DNA of 33,141 nucleotides from Pseudanabaena sp. Salubria-1 (GCA_023336205.1 JALQCR010000061.1:1-33141), one strand, 5' to 3'; positions 15,477 to 24,846 are shown, numbered from the stretch's first letter. Numbers and translations are program-made. The notes: a model not told the origin generated them from the letters alone.

Positions 15477-15524
15477 AAAAGATAAGTGGCGGGGGGGGGG
15501 GGCGCCCCCGTTTTTTTTGGTTTT
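15470..15524. other. damaged GC-rich hairpin / probable assembly junction
   Basis: Left arm AAAACCAAAAGATAAGTGGC runs into a long G run, then GCGCCCCCG, T8 and GGTTTT. This is the layout of the clean AAAACCAAAA hairpin at 24,790 with the stem replaced by homopolymer. Both base accuracy and contiguity are doubtful here. Confidence 0.6.
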
Positions 15525-15550
15525 GCGGGAGAATCACATTTAGCTGTTCT

Positions 15551-15952
15551 ATGCTCCCATGCCTGAATATCGTTCCTTTGATTGGTCAACCAGCAAAAAA
15601 TTCGCCGTTATTAGCTTCCTCTAGTGGCTCAGATGTAGTTGTGTGGGAAAAACATGCTGATCTGAATGTTGGTTGGGAAGGTGAAGTAATCAAAGGACAT
15701 AACAGTATCGTCGGCTTTGTTGCTTTCAAACCTAAATCTGAAGTACTTGCCTCTGCTGATGAAAATGGCAGGATTGCAATTTGGAAAGATGCCAAGGATT
15801 GGGTACAAGCATTAGAAACGCCAATGGGTGAGATTACAGCAATGCAATGGCAACCACAGGGCAAAAAATTAGCGGCGGCAAATGCCGATGGAGAGCTAAT
15901 GTTATGGACAGAATCTTCACAAAAACCCCGTTTTCTTGCCACTAACGCTTAA
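15551..15952 (+). pseudogene. WD40-repeat protein, C-terminal fragment
   Basis: 133 residues showing about two and a half WD40 blades: SPLLASSSGSDVVVWEK, HNSIVGFVAFKPKSEVLASA followed by DENGRIAIWKD, and ITAMQWQPQGKKLAAANAD followed by GELMLWTES. WD40 propellers need about seven blades, so most of the protein is missing. The ATG at 15,551 has no ribosome-binding site and is probably not a real start; a second frame just upstream (GESHLAVLCSHA) may be the preceding sequence after a frameshift. The stop at 15,950 with the following A-tract could be the true C-terminus. The fragment is boxed in by two homopolymer-damaged hairpins, so it may be a misjoined piece of another locus. Confidence 0.6.
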
Positions 15953-16017
15953 AAAAAAAAAAAAAAAAATATTTGGGGGGCGCCCCCCCCCCCCGCCACT
16001 CAATTTTTTGGGTTTTA
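15953..16017. other. damaged GC-rich hairpin / probable assembly junction
   Basis: An A19 run, then G6, CGC and a long C run, then GCCACTCAATTTTTTGGGTTTTA. The right arm mirrors the left arm at 15,470 and the one near 33,060. It is best read as a long hairpin that was not resolved. No gene is supported here. Confidence 0.6.
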
Positions 16018-16086
16018 TAACAATAAATATTTATTGCTTTGGGCTTGAGCACATAGCTCTCTATGTTCTGCCATGTTTGGCGACAG

Positions 16087-17409
16087 CTATTCGGCTAACC
16101 ACATTTGGGCTGTTCGGGGTGGGACAAATAGGGACAGCGTATTTCCAGAAAGGGTCATCTCATAGTGATGGATGAGATCTCGATATTTAGCAGGGTTTTT
16201 CAGTCCCCAAGTGCTGAAATTTGCCCATTGGTTTGAGCCACTTTTGTTTATCGCCACAATTCCATTTTCGCCTCGGCGGAATACTAGCAATAAGTCACTT
16301 TCATAAAGGATAACCATCGGCTGACCATGAACAGCATTATGAAAATGGATCATCGCTACCATATCGGCTCGTTTATATATATCTAACCAGCGATCGCGAT
16401 CCTCCGAATGACGAGATTCATTATGGTCAGAATAAATCAGAGGCACTCCTCCATCGCGTCCCAAGATGTAAGCATGAGCCAAATGTTCATCTTGTGGATC
16501 AAATAACCAAAAGCGAAATCCATCATTGTGAGGAATATCGTGGTTGATTACAAAGGTTACTGATCGATTCCAAGGCAAAGCATTATTTTGTTTTTCAGGA
16601 CGAGCCAATGACCGCAAAGAACCACCCATTCCAAATGCTTCACGCATAGTTTGAAATAGTGGGAAATCATAGCCTGAAATCCAAGTTTCCCTTAGGAATG
16701 GGTCAAGAAATATCCGCTCATCGCGATCGCTACCTGTTAGCACTTCACCAAACCAAAATCGATCCCGAAACTTAGGATTATCAGCGAAGTTATCAATCAT
16801 TCGCTCGGTAATATGTTTAATGGCATCAATCCGAAAGCCATCGAAACCCATTTCTGCCATGGCTTCTACCATAGCGGTCTGCTGCTGCAACACCCAGTCA
16901 GAATTTTTGAGATCAGGCAACCCCGATAAATTCTGATAGATTACGGCATCTCGATTTGACCACTCATCGCTATCAATCTCACCAGCATTGTTAAAGTCGA
17001 AAACAGAAAATAAGCCTTTACTGAGGTCACCATATAATCGGTTCTCCTCAAACAAGTCTGGCTGTTTTTGGTAACGCTCAAGCTCGGCTGCACCTGGAAA
17101 ATCGAAATGATCTTTACGAGCTTCGTTTGCCATGTGGTTAACCACAAGATCTGCATATACCTGTATTTTGGGAGTGCTTTCATGGCAAGCCTGAATCAAC
17201 TTTTCCAGATCCTTCTTGCCTCCTAAGTGGGACAGCAATACTCGATAATCCTTGGGTTGATACCTTTGCCACCACTGATCGCCATTAGGATCTGAGTAAA
17301 GCGGAGGTGGGATTAGCACCGCTCCATACCCCGCTTCTCGAATAGAATCCAAATTGTCAATAATATCTGTGTATCGCCAATTAAAGGCATGGAGAGTGAC
17401 ATTTCGCAT
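16087..17409 (-). CDS. alpha-amylase family (GH13) glycoside hydrolase
   Basis: 440-residue (beta/alpha)8-barrel enzyme acting on alpha-glucans. The four GH13 regions are visible: I VYADLVVNH (about 84-92), II GFDGFRIDAIKH (nucleophile D195), III FGEVLTG (acid/base E222), and IV FVINHDIPHND (D291). A small beta C-terminal domain ends at ...TAQMWLAE. There is no signal peptide, so it should act in the cytoplasm, probably in glycogen or maltodextrin turnover. The N-terminus MRNVTLHAFNWRYTDI is right for the family and GGAAAG precedes the ATG. Its 3' end lies 70 bp from the damaged hairpin at 15,953-16,017, but the end of the protein looks complete. Confidence 0.9.
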   Translation of the reverse strand: MRNVTLHAFNWRYTDIIDNLDSIREAGYGAVLIPPPLYSDPNGDQWWQRYQPKDYRVLLSHLGGKKDLEKLIQACHESTPKIQVYADLVVNHMANEARKDHFDFPGAAELERYQKQPDLFEENRLYGDLSKGLFSVFDFNNAGEIDSDEWSNRDAVIYQNLSGLPDLKNSDWVLQQQTAMVEAMAEMGFDGFRIDAIKHITERMIDNFADNPKFRDRFWFGEVLTGSDRDERIFLDPFLRETWISGYDFPLFQTMREAFGMGGSLRSLARPEKQNNALPWNRSVTFVINHDIPHNDGFRFWLFDPQDEHLAHAYILGRDGGVPLIYSDHNESRHSEDRDRWLDIYKRADMVAMIHFHNAVHGQPMVILYESDLLLVFRRGENGIVAINKSGSNQWANFSTWGLKNPAKYRDLIHHYEMTLSGNTLSLFVPPRTAQMWLAE

Positions 17410-17534
17410 GGTTATTCTTTCCCTATGGTGGTCGAAAAATCTGCTGGAATGTGAAGAATGAGAATATTATACTGAGCTTTTAAGGAATTCTCCATTAAAA
17501 GTAGATGATCTCATAAAGAAACCTGTCAATGCCC

Positions 17535-17598
17535 AGATCCCCGACTTTTTCTAAGCAAACAAAGGTAATTTGCAAATTTACAAAAAAGTCGGGGATCT
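17535..17598. repeat. inverted repeat AGATCCCCGACTTTTT
   Basis: 16-bp arms, AGATCCCCGACTTTTT at 17,535-17,550 and its exact complement at 17,583-17,598, around a 32-bp AT-rich loop. Similar AGATCCCCGAC repeats are common in cyanobacterial spacers. It lies in the 295-bp gap between the GH13 gene start and tRNA-Ser, which otherwise holds nothing I can identify. Confidence 0.8.
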
Positions 17599-17704
17599 TA
17601 GCCTGCGCTTTTTAAATTTTCTTATGCCTAGCTACTTAAAAGCATATTTACTGTGATATTATTACATTCGCTTTGCTTACCAAAAGACACTGCAAAAGAT
17701 ATTT

Positions 17705-17791
17705 GGAGAGGTGGCAGAGTGGTTGAATGCGTCTGACTCGAAATCAGATTTGGGGTCACACCTAACGGGAGTTCGAATCTCCCCCTCTCCG
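17705..17791 (+). tRNA. tRNA-Ser (anticodon CGA)
   Basis: 87-nt class II tRNA. The acceptor is GGAGAGG with CCTCTCC and discriminator G; the anticodon stem TCTGA/TCAGA has loop CTCGAAA (anticodon CGA); a long variable arm and T arm GGGAG-TTCGAAT-CTCCC follow. No CCA is encoded. Confidence 0.96.
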
Positions 17792-17798
17792 TAAGAAC

Positions 17799-17835
17799 AA
17801 AAAAGCGCTTGATGCATAGCATCAAGCGCTTTTTT
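17799..17835. terminator. hairpin terminator after tRNA-Ser, shared with the convergent gene
   Basis: A6 GCGCTTGATGC, loop ATA, then GCATCAAGCGC T6: a perfect stem with a T-tract on each strand. It can end both the tRNA-Ser transcript and that of the convergent gene whose stop is at 17,867. Confidence 0.9.
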
Positions 17836-17866
17836 GTTAGTTTTATTGTAATTATCAGGTGAATTA

Positions 17867-20800
17867 TTATGATTGATTTAGACTCATTTCCTCGGATTTG
17901 ATTGCTCTAACATGCCAGAATTTCCAGTTTTCGTTAGAGTCAATGATTCTGAAACCTAATTTTTCAAGTGTCGCAATAAATTCTTGTAAATACCTGAAAT
18001 GTGAAGCTACTTCGTAAATCCAAAGTTGTCCATCGAGTTTGAGTGTACGAGCTGCTTCTCGGATGTAATCATCGCTGTTTAAACCCATGAGCGATAAATT
18101 AAATATGGCAACGTCTAAACAGCCATCTTCTAGGGGAACTTGAGACACATCACATTCGATGACGGAATCATTGATCGCGATGAAATCAAAATTGTAAAAT
18201 GTATGTTTATCGGCTAATGCTTTAGAAATTAGGGCTTCACCACAACCAAAATCACCTACAACCAGATCGGATCGCTTTTGTAGCCATTTAATAGATTCTT
18301 GATAGGGAAGAACAGACCAAGTTTTTCTAGCTTCTTGATAAAGAGTGTGATACTGCATCCACTCTTCAGGATTATTCTGTAAGCGCTCATAGTTGGTTTG
18401 ACTATAGCTAGTATTCCAACGTGCATTCATGCGGCTAAAGTCTCCATAGTTAACATTGCGGCGCTGAACATCGGCGGGATCTGTGTCTGGAAGTGGGACA
18501 AAGATTCTGGGGCGAACGATTGGTTTTTGCTCACCAGTTTTTAATCGCTCTAGCCATTTGCGTAGATCGCGGAATGCTTGAGATTCTGTTCGCAGTTGTC
18601 CATCAGGCATGACACCATCAACGGCAGCATCGGCTACTGTTTGCTTATTTTGCAATCTTGCCAATCGACCTTCATCCCAACTCCAATGTTCACCGTCATC
18701 TAAACCATAGGTAACAGGCATAAGAATTGAGAGCGTATCGTGAATTTGACCTTGACGGTTCAAGCGTCCTTCTAGCTGTTCAAGTTCAGCACTTGTCCAA
18801 GGTGGAATATTGAGAATCAAGCGATCGCAAACTTTTTGAAATCCATCAACACCTGTTGCCATTGCACTGCTAGCAATCAACACATCAATAGACCCATCAA
18901 TAAAATCATTTTTCCCACTTTTATCGCCACCCATGTGAAAACCAACTGTCCAGCCAGCACCTTCAATAGCAGCTTTTAGTTGATCGACTATGCCTTCAAC
19001 GTAATGGGTATAAACGATAGTCTTAGGACGAATTTCGTTAAGAATAGCTGGAATCCTTGCACTGGTTAGGATTTGTTCCATTTTTAGGACAGAAGTACCT
19101 TCTTCACGAATCTTGTCAACTAGGTGCGTACAGTCAACGGGAATTTTAATTTTGTTGATTGTGATTTTGGGCTTGACTTTAGAACGGATGCCCACAGTTG
19201 CAAATGCTTGATGCAGACGCATACAGTTATTGAGTGTAGCTTTTTCGCCAAGATCTTTGCGTTCTACACCTGTAACTAATTCAACTAGGCTTTTACCTTC
19301 TTTTAGATTGTTGATCACAGGTGTTGCACTCATACCAAGTACATGAAGGTTAGGATTTCTCTCAGTAGCATTGGTGATTAGTGCGAGAACCATCTGCCGA
19401 CGTTTAGATGGATCTTCATTACGATGTTTGCAGCGATGAATCTCATCAACAATGATCAAGTCGATTTGATAGCGGTCTAGTAGTTGTCGAATATGAGCAG
19501 GGGTTGATGGCTGCTGAAACATTTCATGATTAAGAATAATGTAATGATGTCCGCTTTCAATATCAATCCAATGCGGGTTAAAGTTTTTGGTTGTGACTCG
19601 GCTATCGGGAAATACTTCTTTGATTTCTGTGTGCCAGTTGTGAATGGTATCTAGTGGGCAAATAATCACCGTAAGATGAGCGTCAATAATGCGACTGCTA
19701 AGAATACCGCCGATGGTTTTACCTGTTCCAGTTAGTGATAGGTTTAACATTCGCTGTTGGTTGCGAAGCCTGACCGCCGCTAACTTTTGCATTAAGTTTG
19801 GTGGTGTAATTTTGCCATTGATGCGAAATGCCCAGCCTGTGGGAATCTGCATATTTTGAGCCTGTGTATATTCATCAAGAAATTGATCTCGCACTTGACG
19901 ACCATAACCTTCTTCAGTAAAAGCTTCTACGCTTTCAACGGCAGATTCATCTTCAAAGACTTCTGCCCAAATCCGATTACGCCGAGAAGCAATAAAGAAA
20001 TCAATAGCTTCCTGATCGGCTGATGCAACGATTTGACTGTTCAAAAACTCTAGACTTTTCTGGACTTTGATTCTTGGTAATTCACCAGATTCTTCGTTTT
20101 GTTTTGAAGAGTCACTGTTAGTTTCAAAATTATTGTCTGTTTGAGATATATTCGCAGCATCGACTATTTGCAGTTCATCATCAGCTTTGAGATTATCATC
20201 TGAGTTACTGTCAGCATTAGATGTTTTGACTTCTCTACCCTGAATTAAATCTCGAAGTTTTTGCCCTGAAAGTTTGCCCCTGATAATATCTTTAACAATT
20301 TTTAAACCTTCAACATTCTGTGTCCCTAAAGCGCCTGACTGTTCAAAGATTTTATACAATTCTGCTTGAGTTAAGTTGGGGATGTAACCTTCTAAACTAG
20401 CAACAAATTGACGAATAGCTTCTAGACTCCAACCAAAGCAACGAGCGCATCCACTATTACCTCGAATCCATGCACTATTAGTAATACTGTTTATACTTGT
20501 TTCCCATTCATATCCATCTATAGGACATTTAAACCAAGCTTTTTTGTTGGAACCTTTTGTTACTTTGTCAGGATATATGCCTGAAGTATTATTCTTTGGA
20601 TAGTCCCAATACTGTTTAACATAATCTGGATATAGAGAAATTAATGAGTTACCTTCAGTTGAAACGAACCCTCTACAAGCTGGGCAACCGCTATTTCCTC
20701 TTTTCCAAGAAGTTATAATTTGAGATAAAGGAGCTACCCACTCATGACCATCAATAGGGCATTTAAAAAATGCTTCTTTCCCCGATCCACTTGTCAGTTT

Positions 20801-21940
20801 CATAGGATCGAGTTTTAGCTCTTCATTTGCTTTGTAAAACCAATATTTAGCAATTTCATCAGGAAATTCGATTGCTATTGGCTCTTTACGCTGCCATTCT
20901 CCAATTTTGCGATGAGAAGTACCATTACAAACTCTGCAACCAGCGTTTCCCTTTGACCACTGCTGATTTATTGTTGTGGCAATGCTAGACTGCCATATAT
21001 TTTCATCAATAGGGCATTTAAACCATGCCTTCTTGTTGCTGCTAAGAGTTACTTCAGACGGATTAATTCCTAAATCATTGTTTTTTTTATAGTCCCAATA
21101 CTGGGAAATAAATTCAGGATATACTTCAATTACGGGAGGCTGTTTTTCAGCTTTTTTGCTTTTTCCCGCGCACTTGGGACATCCACTTGTTCCGCTTCGT
21201 TCCCAACTGTAGAAAGCAATGCTACGAACTTGTTTTTTCCAAGAGAAACCATCAATAGGACATTTAAGCCAAATTTCTTGATTTGTACTTCCCGCATGAA
21301 CATCTTCAGGCTTAAGCTCCCCATTTTTTTCGTAATCCCATAGTTCTGCAACACGCTCTGGAAACATTGCGATTATACTTCTAGCACGTTGTTCTTGTCG
21401 CTTGATCTCTTCTTGTATTTCCTTTTCTTCTTCATCTTTTTGCCTTTTTAGAATTTCTGCATTTTCTTTCTCGATTAAATACTCGTGAAAAGCAGGATTA
21501 AAATCTAGAAGTTGACGCACTCTTTCTCTAGTCAAGTTATACAAATCACCAATATCTTGATAGGACAAGCCTTGCCTATATAAGTCAAGCATTTCATTGC
21601 TTTTATCTAGCTTTGCTTGGAGATTAGCTTGACGCTTTGAATTTGATGTATTGACTTGTACTGACTGTTCCTCTTGTAGATATTCAGTTACTTCTCTTCC
21701 TAGTTGACTGATATGTATTTCATTATCTTTTGTCTCTATTAAACCTTTTTCTTCAAGAGTACTGATAGCTGTGAAAATTCTCGTCTTAATGTTATTAGTG
21801 ACATTTTCAACTAAATTTTTAGGATTGTCAGACAATATCCATATTCCGTTATTAATTCGTATTGGATACTGTTGCAATTCATAAAGAATTAGAACTTCTC
21901 TATTGTTCAGATTTTCCGATAAGCTCTGAATATGTAGCAT
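17867..21940 (-). CDS. HTH / zinc-ribbon repeats / SNF2-type helicase / RRP8-like methyltransferase fusion
   Basis: Very large protein of 1,357 residues. In order: a winged-helix-like N-terminus (about 10-90, TAISTLEEKGLIET); a second HTH resembling a sigma-region-4 fold (117-147, LSYQDIGDLYNLTRERVRQL); a charged coiled coil (about 155-190); and four treble-clef/DUF4379-type repeats, each with ELWDYEKN-like start, KCPIDG-x-x-W and GCPKCxG (about 193-257, 275-339, 356-423, 437-502). A low-complexity acidic linker follows (about 570-620). The SNF2-type helicase has Walker A SLTGTGKT (735-742), VDEIH (831-835), SATP (871-874) and motif VI EQLEGRLNRQGQ (1054-1065). The C-terminal Rossmann methyltransferase has VVGDFGCGEA (1227-1236) and NLSLMGLN, the mark of the RRP8 (m1A rRNA) family. 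It stands alone, convergent with tRNA-Ser. No ribosome-binding site is obvious at ATG 21,940. Likely nucleic-acid remodelling plus methylation; a defence role is inference. Confidence 0.85.
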   Translation of the reverse strand: MLHIQSLSENLNNREVLILYELQQYPIRINNGIWILSDNPKNLVENVTNNIKTRIFTAISTLEEKGLIETKDNEIHISQLGREVTEYLQEEQSVQVNTSNSKRQANLQAKLDKSNEMLDLYRQGLSYQDIGDLYNLTRERVRQLLDFNPAFHEYLIEKENAEILKRQKDEEEKEIQEEIKRQEQRARSIIAMFPERVAELWDYEKNGELKPEDVHAGSTNQEIWLKCPIDGFSWKKQVRSIAFYSWERSGTSGCPKCAGKSKKAEKQPPVIEVYPEFISQYWDYKKNNDLGINPSEVTLSSNKKAWFKCPIDENIWQSSIATTINQQWSKGNAGCRVCNGTSHRKIGEWQRKEPIAIEFPDEIAKYWFYKANEELKLDPMKLTSGSGKEAFFKCPIDGHEWVAPLSQIITSWKRGNSGCPACRGFVSTEGNSLISLYPDYVKQYWDYPKNNTSGIYPDKVTKGSNKKAWFKCPIDGYEWETSINSITNSAWIRGNSGCARCFGWSLEAIRQFVASLEGYIPNLTQAELYKIFEQSGALGTQNVEGLKIVKDIIRGKLSGQKLRDLIQGREVKTSNADSNSDDNLKADDELQIVDAANISQTDNNFETNSDSSKQNEESGELPRIKVQKSLEFLNSQIVASADQEAIDFFIASRRNRIWAEVFEDESAVESVEAFTEEGYGRQVRDQFLDEYTQAQNMQIPTGWAFRINGKITPPNLMQKLAAVRLRNQQRMLNLSLTGTGKTIGGILSSRIIDAHLTVIICPLDTIHNWHTEIKEVFPDSRVTTKNFNPHWIDIESGHHYIILNHEMFQQPSTPAHIRQLLDRYQIDLIIVDEIHRCKHRNEDPSKRRQMVLALITNATERNPNLHVLGMSATPVINNLKEGKSLVELVTGVERKDLGEKATLNNCMRLHQAFATVGIRSKVKPKITINKIKIPVDCTHLVDKIREEGTSVLKMEQILTSARIPAILNEIRPKTIVYTHYVEGIVDQLKAAIEGAGWTVGFHMGGDKSGKNDFIDGSIDVLIASSAMATGVDGFQKVCDRLILNIPPWTSAELEQLEGRLNRQGQIHDTLSILMPVTYGLDDGEHWSWDEGRLARLQNKQTVADAAVDGVMPDGQLRTESQAFRDLRKWLERLKTGEQKPIVRPRIFVPLPDTDPADVQRRNVNYGDFSRMNARWNTSYSQTNYERLQNNPEEWMQYHTLYQEARKTWSVLPYQESIKWLQKRSDLVVGDFGCGEALISKALADKHTFYNFDFIAINDSVIECDVSQVPLEDGCLDVAIFNLSLMGLNSDDYIREAARTLKLDGQLWIYEVASHFRYLQEFIATLEKLGFRIIDSNENWKFWHVRAIKSEEMSLNQS

Positions 21941-22143
21941 ATTACTGTTGAATAAAAACGATAATAACAGTTTAGCTTACACGAAAAAAATATGTGATTA
22001 TTTAAACAAAAAATTTTCTTGTTACAAAAACTGCAACTGAGAAACTAATCCTTACTAAGAGTGAGAAACTCAAGATCAAGAAACACTAACAGCTTGCAAA
22101 ACTGCCTAAAACAAGGATGCAGGCGCTGAGGAGCGAAATTACT

Positions 22144-24654
22144 ATGAAATCAATTAAGCCTATCTATATCGCCTTACCTGTTGCGATCATCCTTGCTGGT
22201 GCGATCGCTCATCGCACCTTAGCCCAGTCTAGCCCGATCGCTAAAACTCCACAAAACCCTAGCACGATGCTTAGAACAGGAATTCTCGAACCAGTCAGCG
22301 ATCGCACTCCTCGCGCCGAAACAAATAAAGATCGTCCCGTTGGTGGGTTATATGTCCAAACAACTGATCGCAAGCAACAAGAATTTACCCTAACCAATAC
22401 TGACGTAAAAGGAAAAATATCTGGCAACATTTCAAGGGTAGAAGTCACCCAAACTTTTCAGAATCCCTATGACAAACCCTTAGAAGCCATATATGTATTC
22501 CCATTGCCAGACCAAGCGGCTGTCGATGACATGGAAATTAAGATCGGCGATCGCGTGATTAAAGGGGATATCAAAAAACGTGAAGAAGCCAAAGAAATCT
22601 ATGATCGCGCCCGCAAAGAAGGACGCACAGCGGGGTTGCTAGAGCAAGAACGGGATAATATCTTCACGCAATCTCTTGCCAATATCAAACCAGGTGAACA
22701 AATCAAGGTGACGATTCGCTACACCGAAAGCTTGAAATTTGAGCAAGGCGATTATGAATTTGTATTCCCAATGGTCGTAGGACCTCGCTATATTCCAGGC
22801 GCTGCGATCGATCCCAAGGGAAATACGCTCCAAGTTCCCGACGCTTCACGCATTAATCCACCTGTGCTCAAACCTGAAACGAGATCGGGCAATGATATTA
22901 CGGTGAGCTTGCAAATTGATGCAGGCGTTCCTATTCGTAATCTTTACTCCACTTCCCATCGCATTGATGTTCAGAATAATGGCGAAACCATGCAACTAAA
23001 ATTAGCGGCTGGCGATAACATTCCAAATAAGGACTTGATTGTGCGTTACAAAATCAGTAGCGATCGCACTCAGCCCACCATTCTCACAACCACAACCGAC
23101 CAAGGCTCACACTTTGCTACTTATCTGATTCCTGCGATCGCCTATCGTGCCGATCAAATTGTGCCTAAGGATGTCGTGTTTTTAATGGATACATCAGGTT
23201 CCCAATCAGGCGATCCGATTATCAAATCAAGGGAACTGATGCGTCGCTTTATCAATGGATTGAATCCCAACGACACTTTCACAATTATTGATTTTTCTAG
23301 CACCACTCGTCAGCTTTCTAGCTATCCGCTCCAAAATACCGTTGCCAATCGTCAAAAGGCGATGAACTATATCGATCAAGTTGATGCTAATGGAGGTACA
23401 GAATTAATGAATGGCATCAATGCTGTAACTAACTTCCCCTCATCATCTAATGGACGTATTCGCAGCGTGGTACTAATTACCGATGGCTATATTGGCAACG
23501 ACAATGAAGTAATCGCCGCCGTTCAGAAAAATCTTAAGCCAGGAAATCGCCTCTATAGTTTCGGTGTTGGTAGTTCTGTCAATCGCTATCTGTTAGAGCG
23601 TGTTGCCGAAATGGGACGAGGTACATCGCGAGTAGTGCGCCAAGATGAACCAACCCAAGAAGTTGCCGAAAAATTCTTTCGTCAAATCAACAATCCTGTT
23701 CTCACAAATATTCAAGCTAAATGGGAAGGTGATGGTGCGGCTCCCGAAATCTATCCTAGCAATGCGCCCGACCTATTTGCGGAGCAGCCTTTAGTATTGT
23801 TTGGCAAAAAAGGCGATCGCATTAACGGCAAACTCAAAATCACAGGTGTCGCCGCAGGTGGTGAAAGCTACGAGCAAACTCTTGATGTAAATTTTGATAA
23901 GGGTAATAGTAATCTCGGCATTGCCCAACTATGGGGACGCGCGCGCATTAAAGATTTAATGAATCAGATGTTTGGCGGCGAAGTCAAATCACTTGTTGAT
24001 GCAGTGACTCAAACTGCTCTCAACTACCGTTTGCTCTCTCAATACACTGCTTTTGTTGCCGTGAGTGAAGAAGTGCGAGTCAATCCTGATGGTGGCAAGG
24101 TTACAGTAAATGTTCCTGTAGAAATGCCTCAGGGTGTAAATTTTGGCGTGACTTCAGGCGAAATCGCCGATAGTCGAAGTCTCAAGCCTGCTGCCCCAAG
24201 CTCTGTACCTATGACTTCTCAGCAATATAATTCGCGAGTCAGATTACAAGGAGGAACTACATTAACTGGAGGGGATCAGCTTAACACTAGGCTCAGTCCT
24301 AAAGTTGATAGTATTAATTCTCCTGCTGAACCATCAAAGGTAAGCCAACAATCTACTGTATCAAAAGTCCAAATCGTGAGTATCTCAGGCATTGCTGGTG
24401 TTGATATTAGCATTGTGCAACAGGCGATCGCTCAACAATTGCAGTCAATTAATGTTCCTGCTGGATTCAATGGAACTGTGGTCTTAGAGATTCCCATTCA
24501 AAATGGTAGATTAACAAGGTTTGTACTGGATGATGTGGTTTCAACAGTGACAGATAAAAATCTTGTAGACTTGATCAAGCGATCGCTACAAAATGTTGTC
24601 TTGTCATCGACAGCAAAAGGCAATATTCGTCTCACTCTAAACGTCACTTCTTAA
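22144..24654 (+). CDS. secreted VIT and von Willebrand factor A domain protein
   Basis: 836 residues. A signal peptide is followed by a processing region (MKSIKPIYIALPVAIILAGA to about HRTLAQ). Next comes a VIT (vault/inter-alpha-trypsin) domain (about 65-200, with VEVTQTFQNPYDKPLEAIYVFPLP). A VWA domain begins near 343, with a MIDAS start DTSGS (349-353) and later metal-contact segments (NGGTELMNG, LITDGYIG). The C-terminal 90 residues form a separate domain with AIAQQLQSINVPAGF. Such proteins are exported and bind partners through a metal ion; the partner is unknown. I start it at ATG 22,144, 11 bases after GAGGAG, because the upstream ATG (22,117) would put nine odd residues before the signal peptide. 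Confidence 0.9.
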   Translation: MKSIKPIYIALPVAIILAGAIAHRTLAQSSPIAKTPQNPSTMLRTGILEPVSDRTPRAETNKDRPVGGLYVQTTDRKQQEFTLTNTDVKGKISGNISRVEVTQTFQNPYDKPLEAIYVFPLPDQAAVDDMEIKIGDRVIKGDIKKREEAKEIYDRARKEGRTAGLLEQERDNIFTQSLANIKPGEQIKVTIRYTESLKFEQGDYEFVFPMVVGPRYIPGAAIDPKGNTLQVPDASRINPPVLKPETRSGNDITVSLQIDAGVPIRNLYSTSHRIDVQNNGETMQLKLAAGDNIPNKDLIVRYKISSDRTQPTILTTTTDQGSHFATYLIPAIAYRADQIVPKDVVFLMDTSGSQSGDPIIKSRELMRRFINGLNPNDTFTIIDFSSTTRQLSSYPLQNTVANRQKAMNYIDQVDANGGTELMNGINAVTNFPSSSNGRIRSVVLITDGYIGNDNEVIAAVQKNLKPGNRLYSFGVGSSVNRYLLERVAEMGRGTSRVVRQDEPTQEVAEKFFRQINNPVLTNIQAKWEGDGAAPEIYPSNAPDLFAEQPLVLFGKKGDRINGKLKITGVAAGGESYEQTLDVNFDKGNSNLGIAQLWGRARIKDLMNQMFGGEVKSLVDAVTQTALNYRLLSQYTAFVAVSEEVRVNPDGGKVTVNVPVEMPQGVNFGVTSGEIADSRSLKPAAPSSVPMTSQQYNSRVRLQGGTTLTGGDQLNTRLSPKVDSINSPAEPSKVSQQSTVSKVQIVSISGIAGVDISIVQQAIAQQLQSINVPAGFNGTVVLEIPIQNGRLTRFVLDDVVSTVTDKNLVDLIKRSLQNVVLSSTAKGNIRLTLNVTS

Positions 24655-24719
24655 AGTTACAAAGCCCAGTTGGGTGAGAAGCTATATCATTGGTGATGTA
24701 AAATCATATCTGCAAAGAT

Positions 24720-24746
24720 GATGGGTTACGCTTTCGCTAACCCATC
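24720..24746. repeat. GATGGGTTA palindrome
   Basis: Arms GATGGGTTA / TAACCCATC around CGCTTTCGC, itself partly self-complementary. This word is a widespread cyanobacterial spacer repeat. It lies 66 bp after the VIT/VWA gene and may help end its transcript. Confidence 0.75.
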
Positions 24747-24789
24747 CTACATTTAATTTCAACAACCTACTTAGGAATGAAAATTAATT

Positions 24790-24846
24790 AAAACCAAAAT
24801 TTGTTGGGGGCGGGCGAAGCCCGCCCCCAACAAATTTTGGTTTTAT
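24790..24846. terminator. perfect 27-bp-stem GC-rich hairpin
   Basis: Arms AAAACCAAAATTTGTTGGGG continuing with GCGGGC, loop GAA, and an exact complement closing with TTTTGGTTTT. It is the cleanest member of the AAAACCAAAA hairpin family in this window, and the damaged sites at 15,470, 15,953 and both contig ends appear to be the same kind of structure. It probably insulates the VIT/VWA gene from the next gene. Confidence 0.85.

Noticed and set aside
15936..16175. Plus-strand ORF crossing the A-run and C-run
   Set aside because: It depends on the homopolymer-damaged sequence and encodes poly-K and poly-P.
17705..17791. tRNA-Ser as attachment site of an integrated island containing the giant helicase gene
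   Set aside because: I found no second copy of the tRNA 3' end beyond the helicase gene and no integrase in the window.
21941..22143. Possible gene or riboswitch between the giant helicase and VIT/VWA genes
   Set aside because: The 203 bp are AT-rich with no convincing ORF or conserved structured element; probably two divergent promoters.
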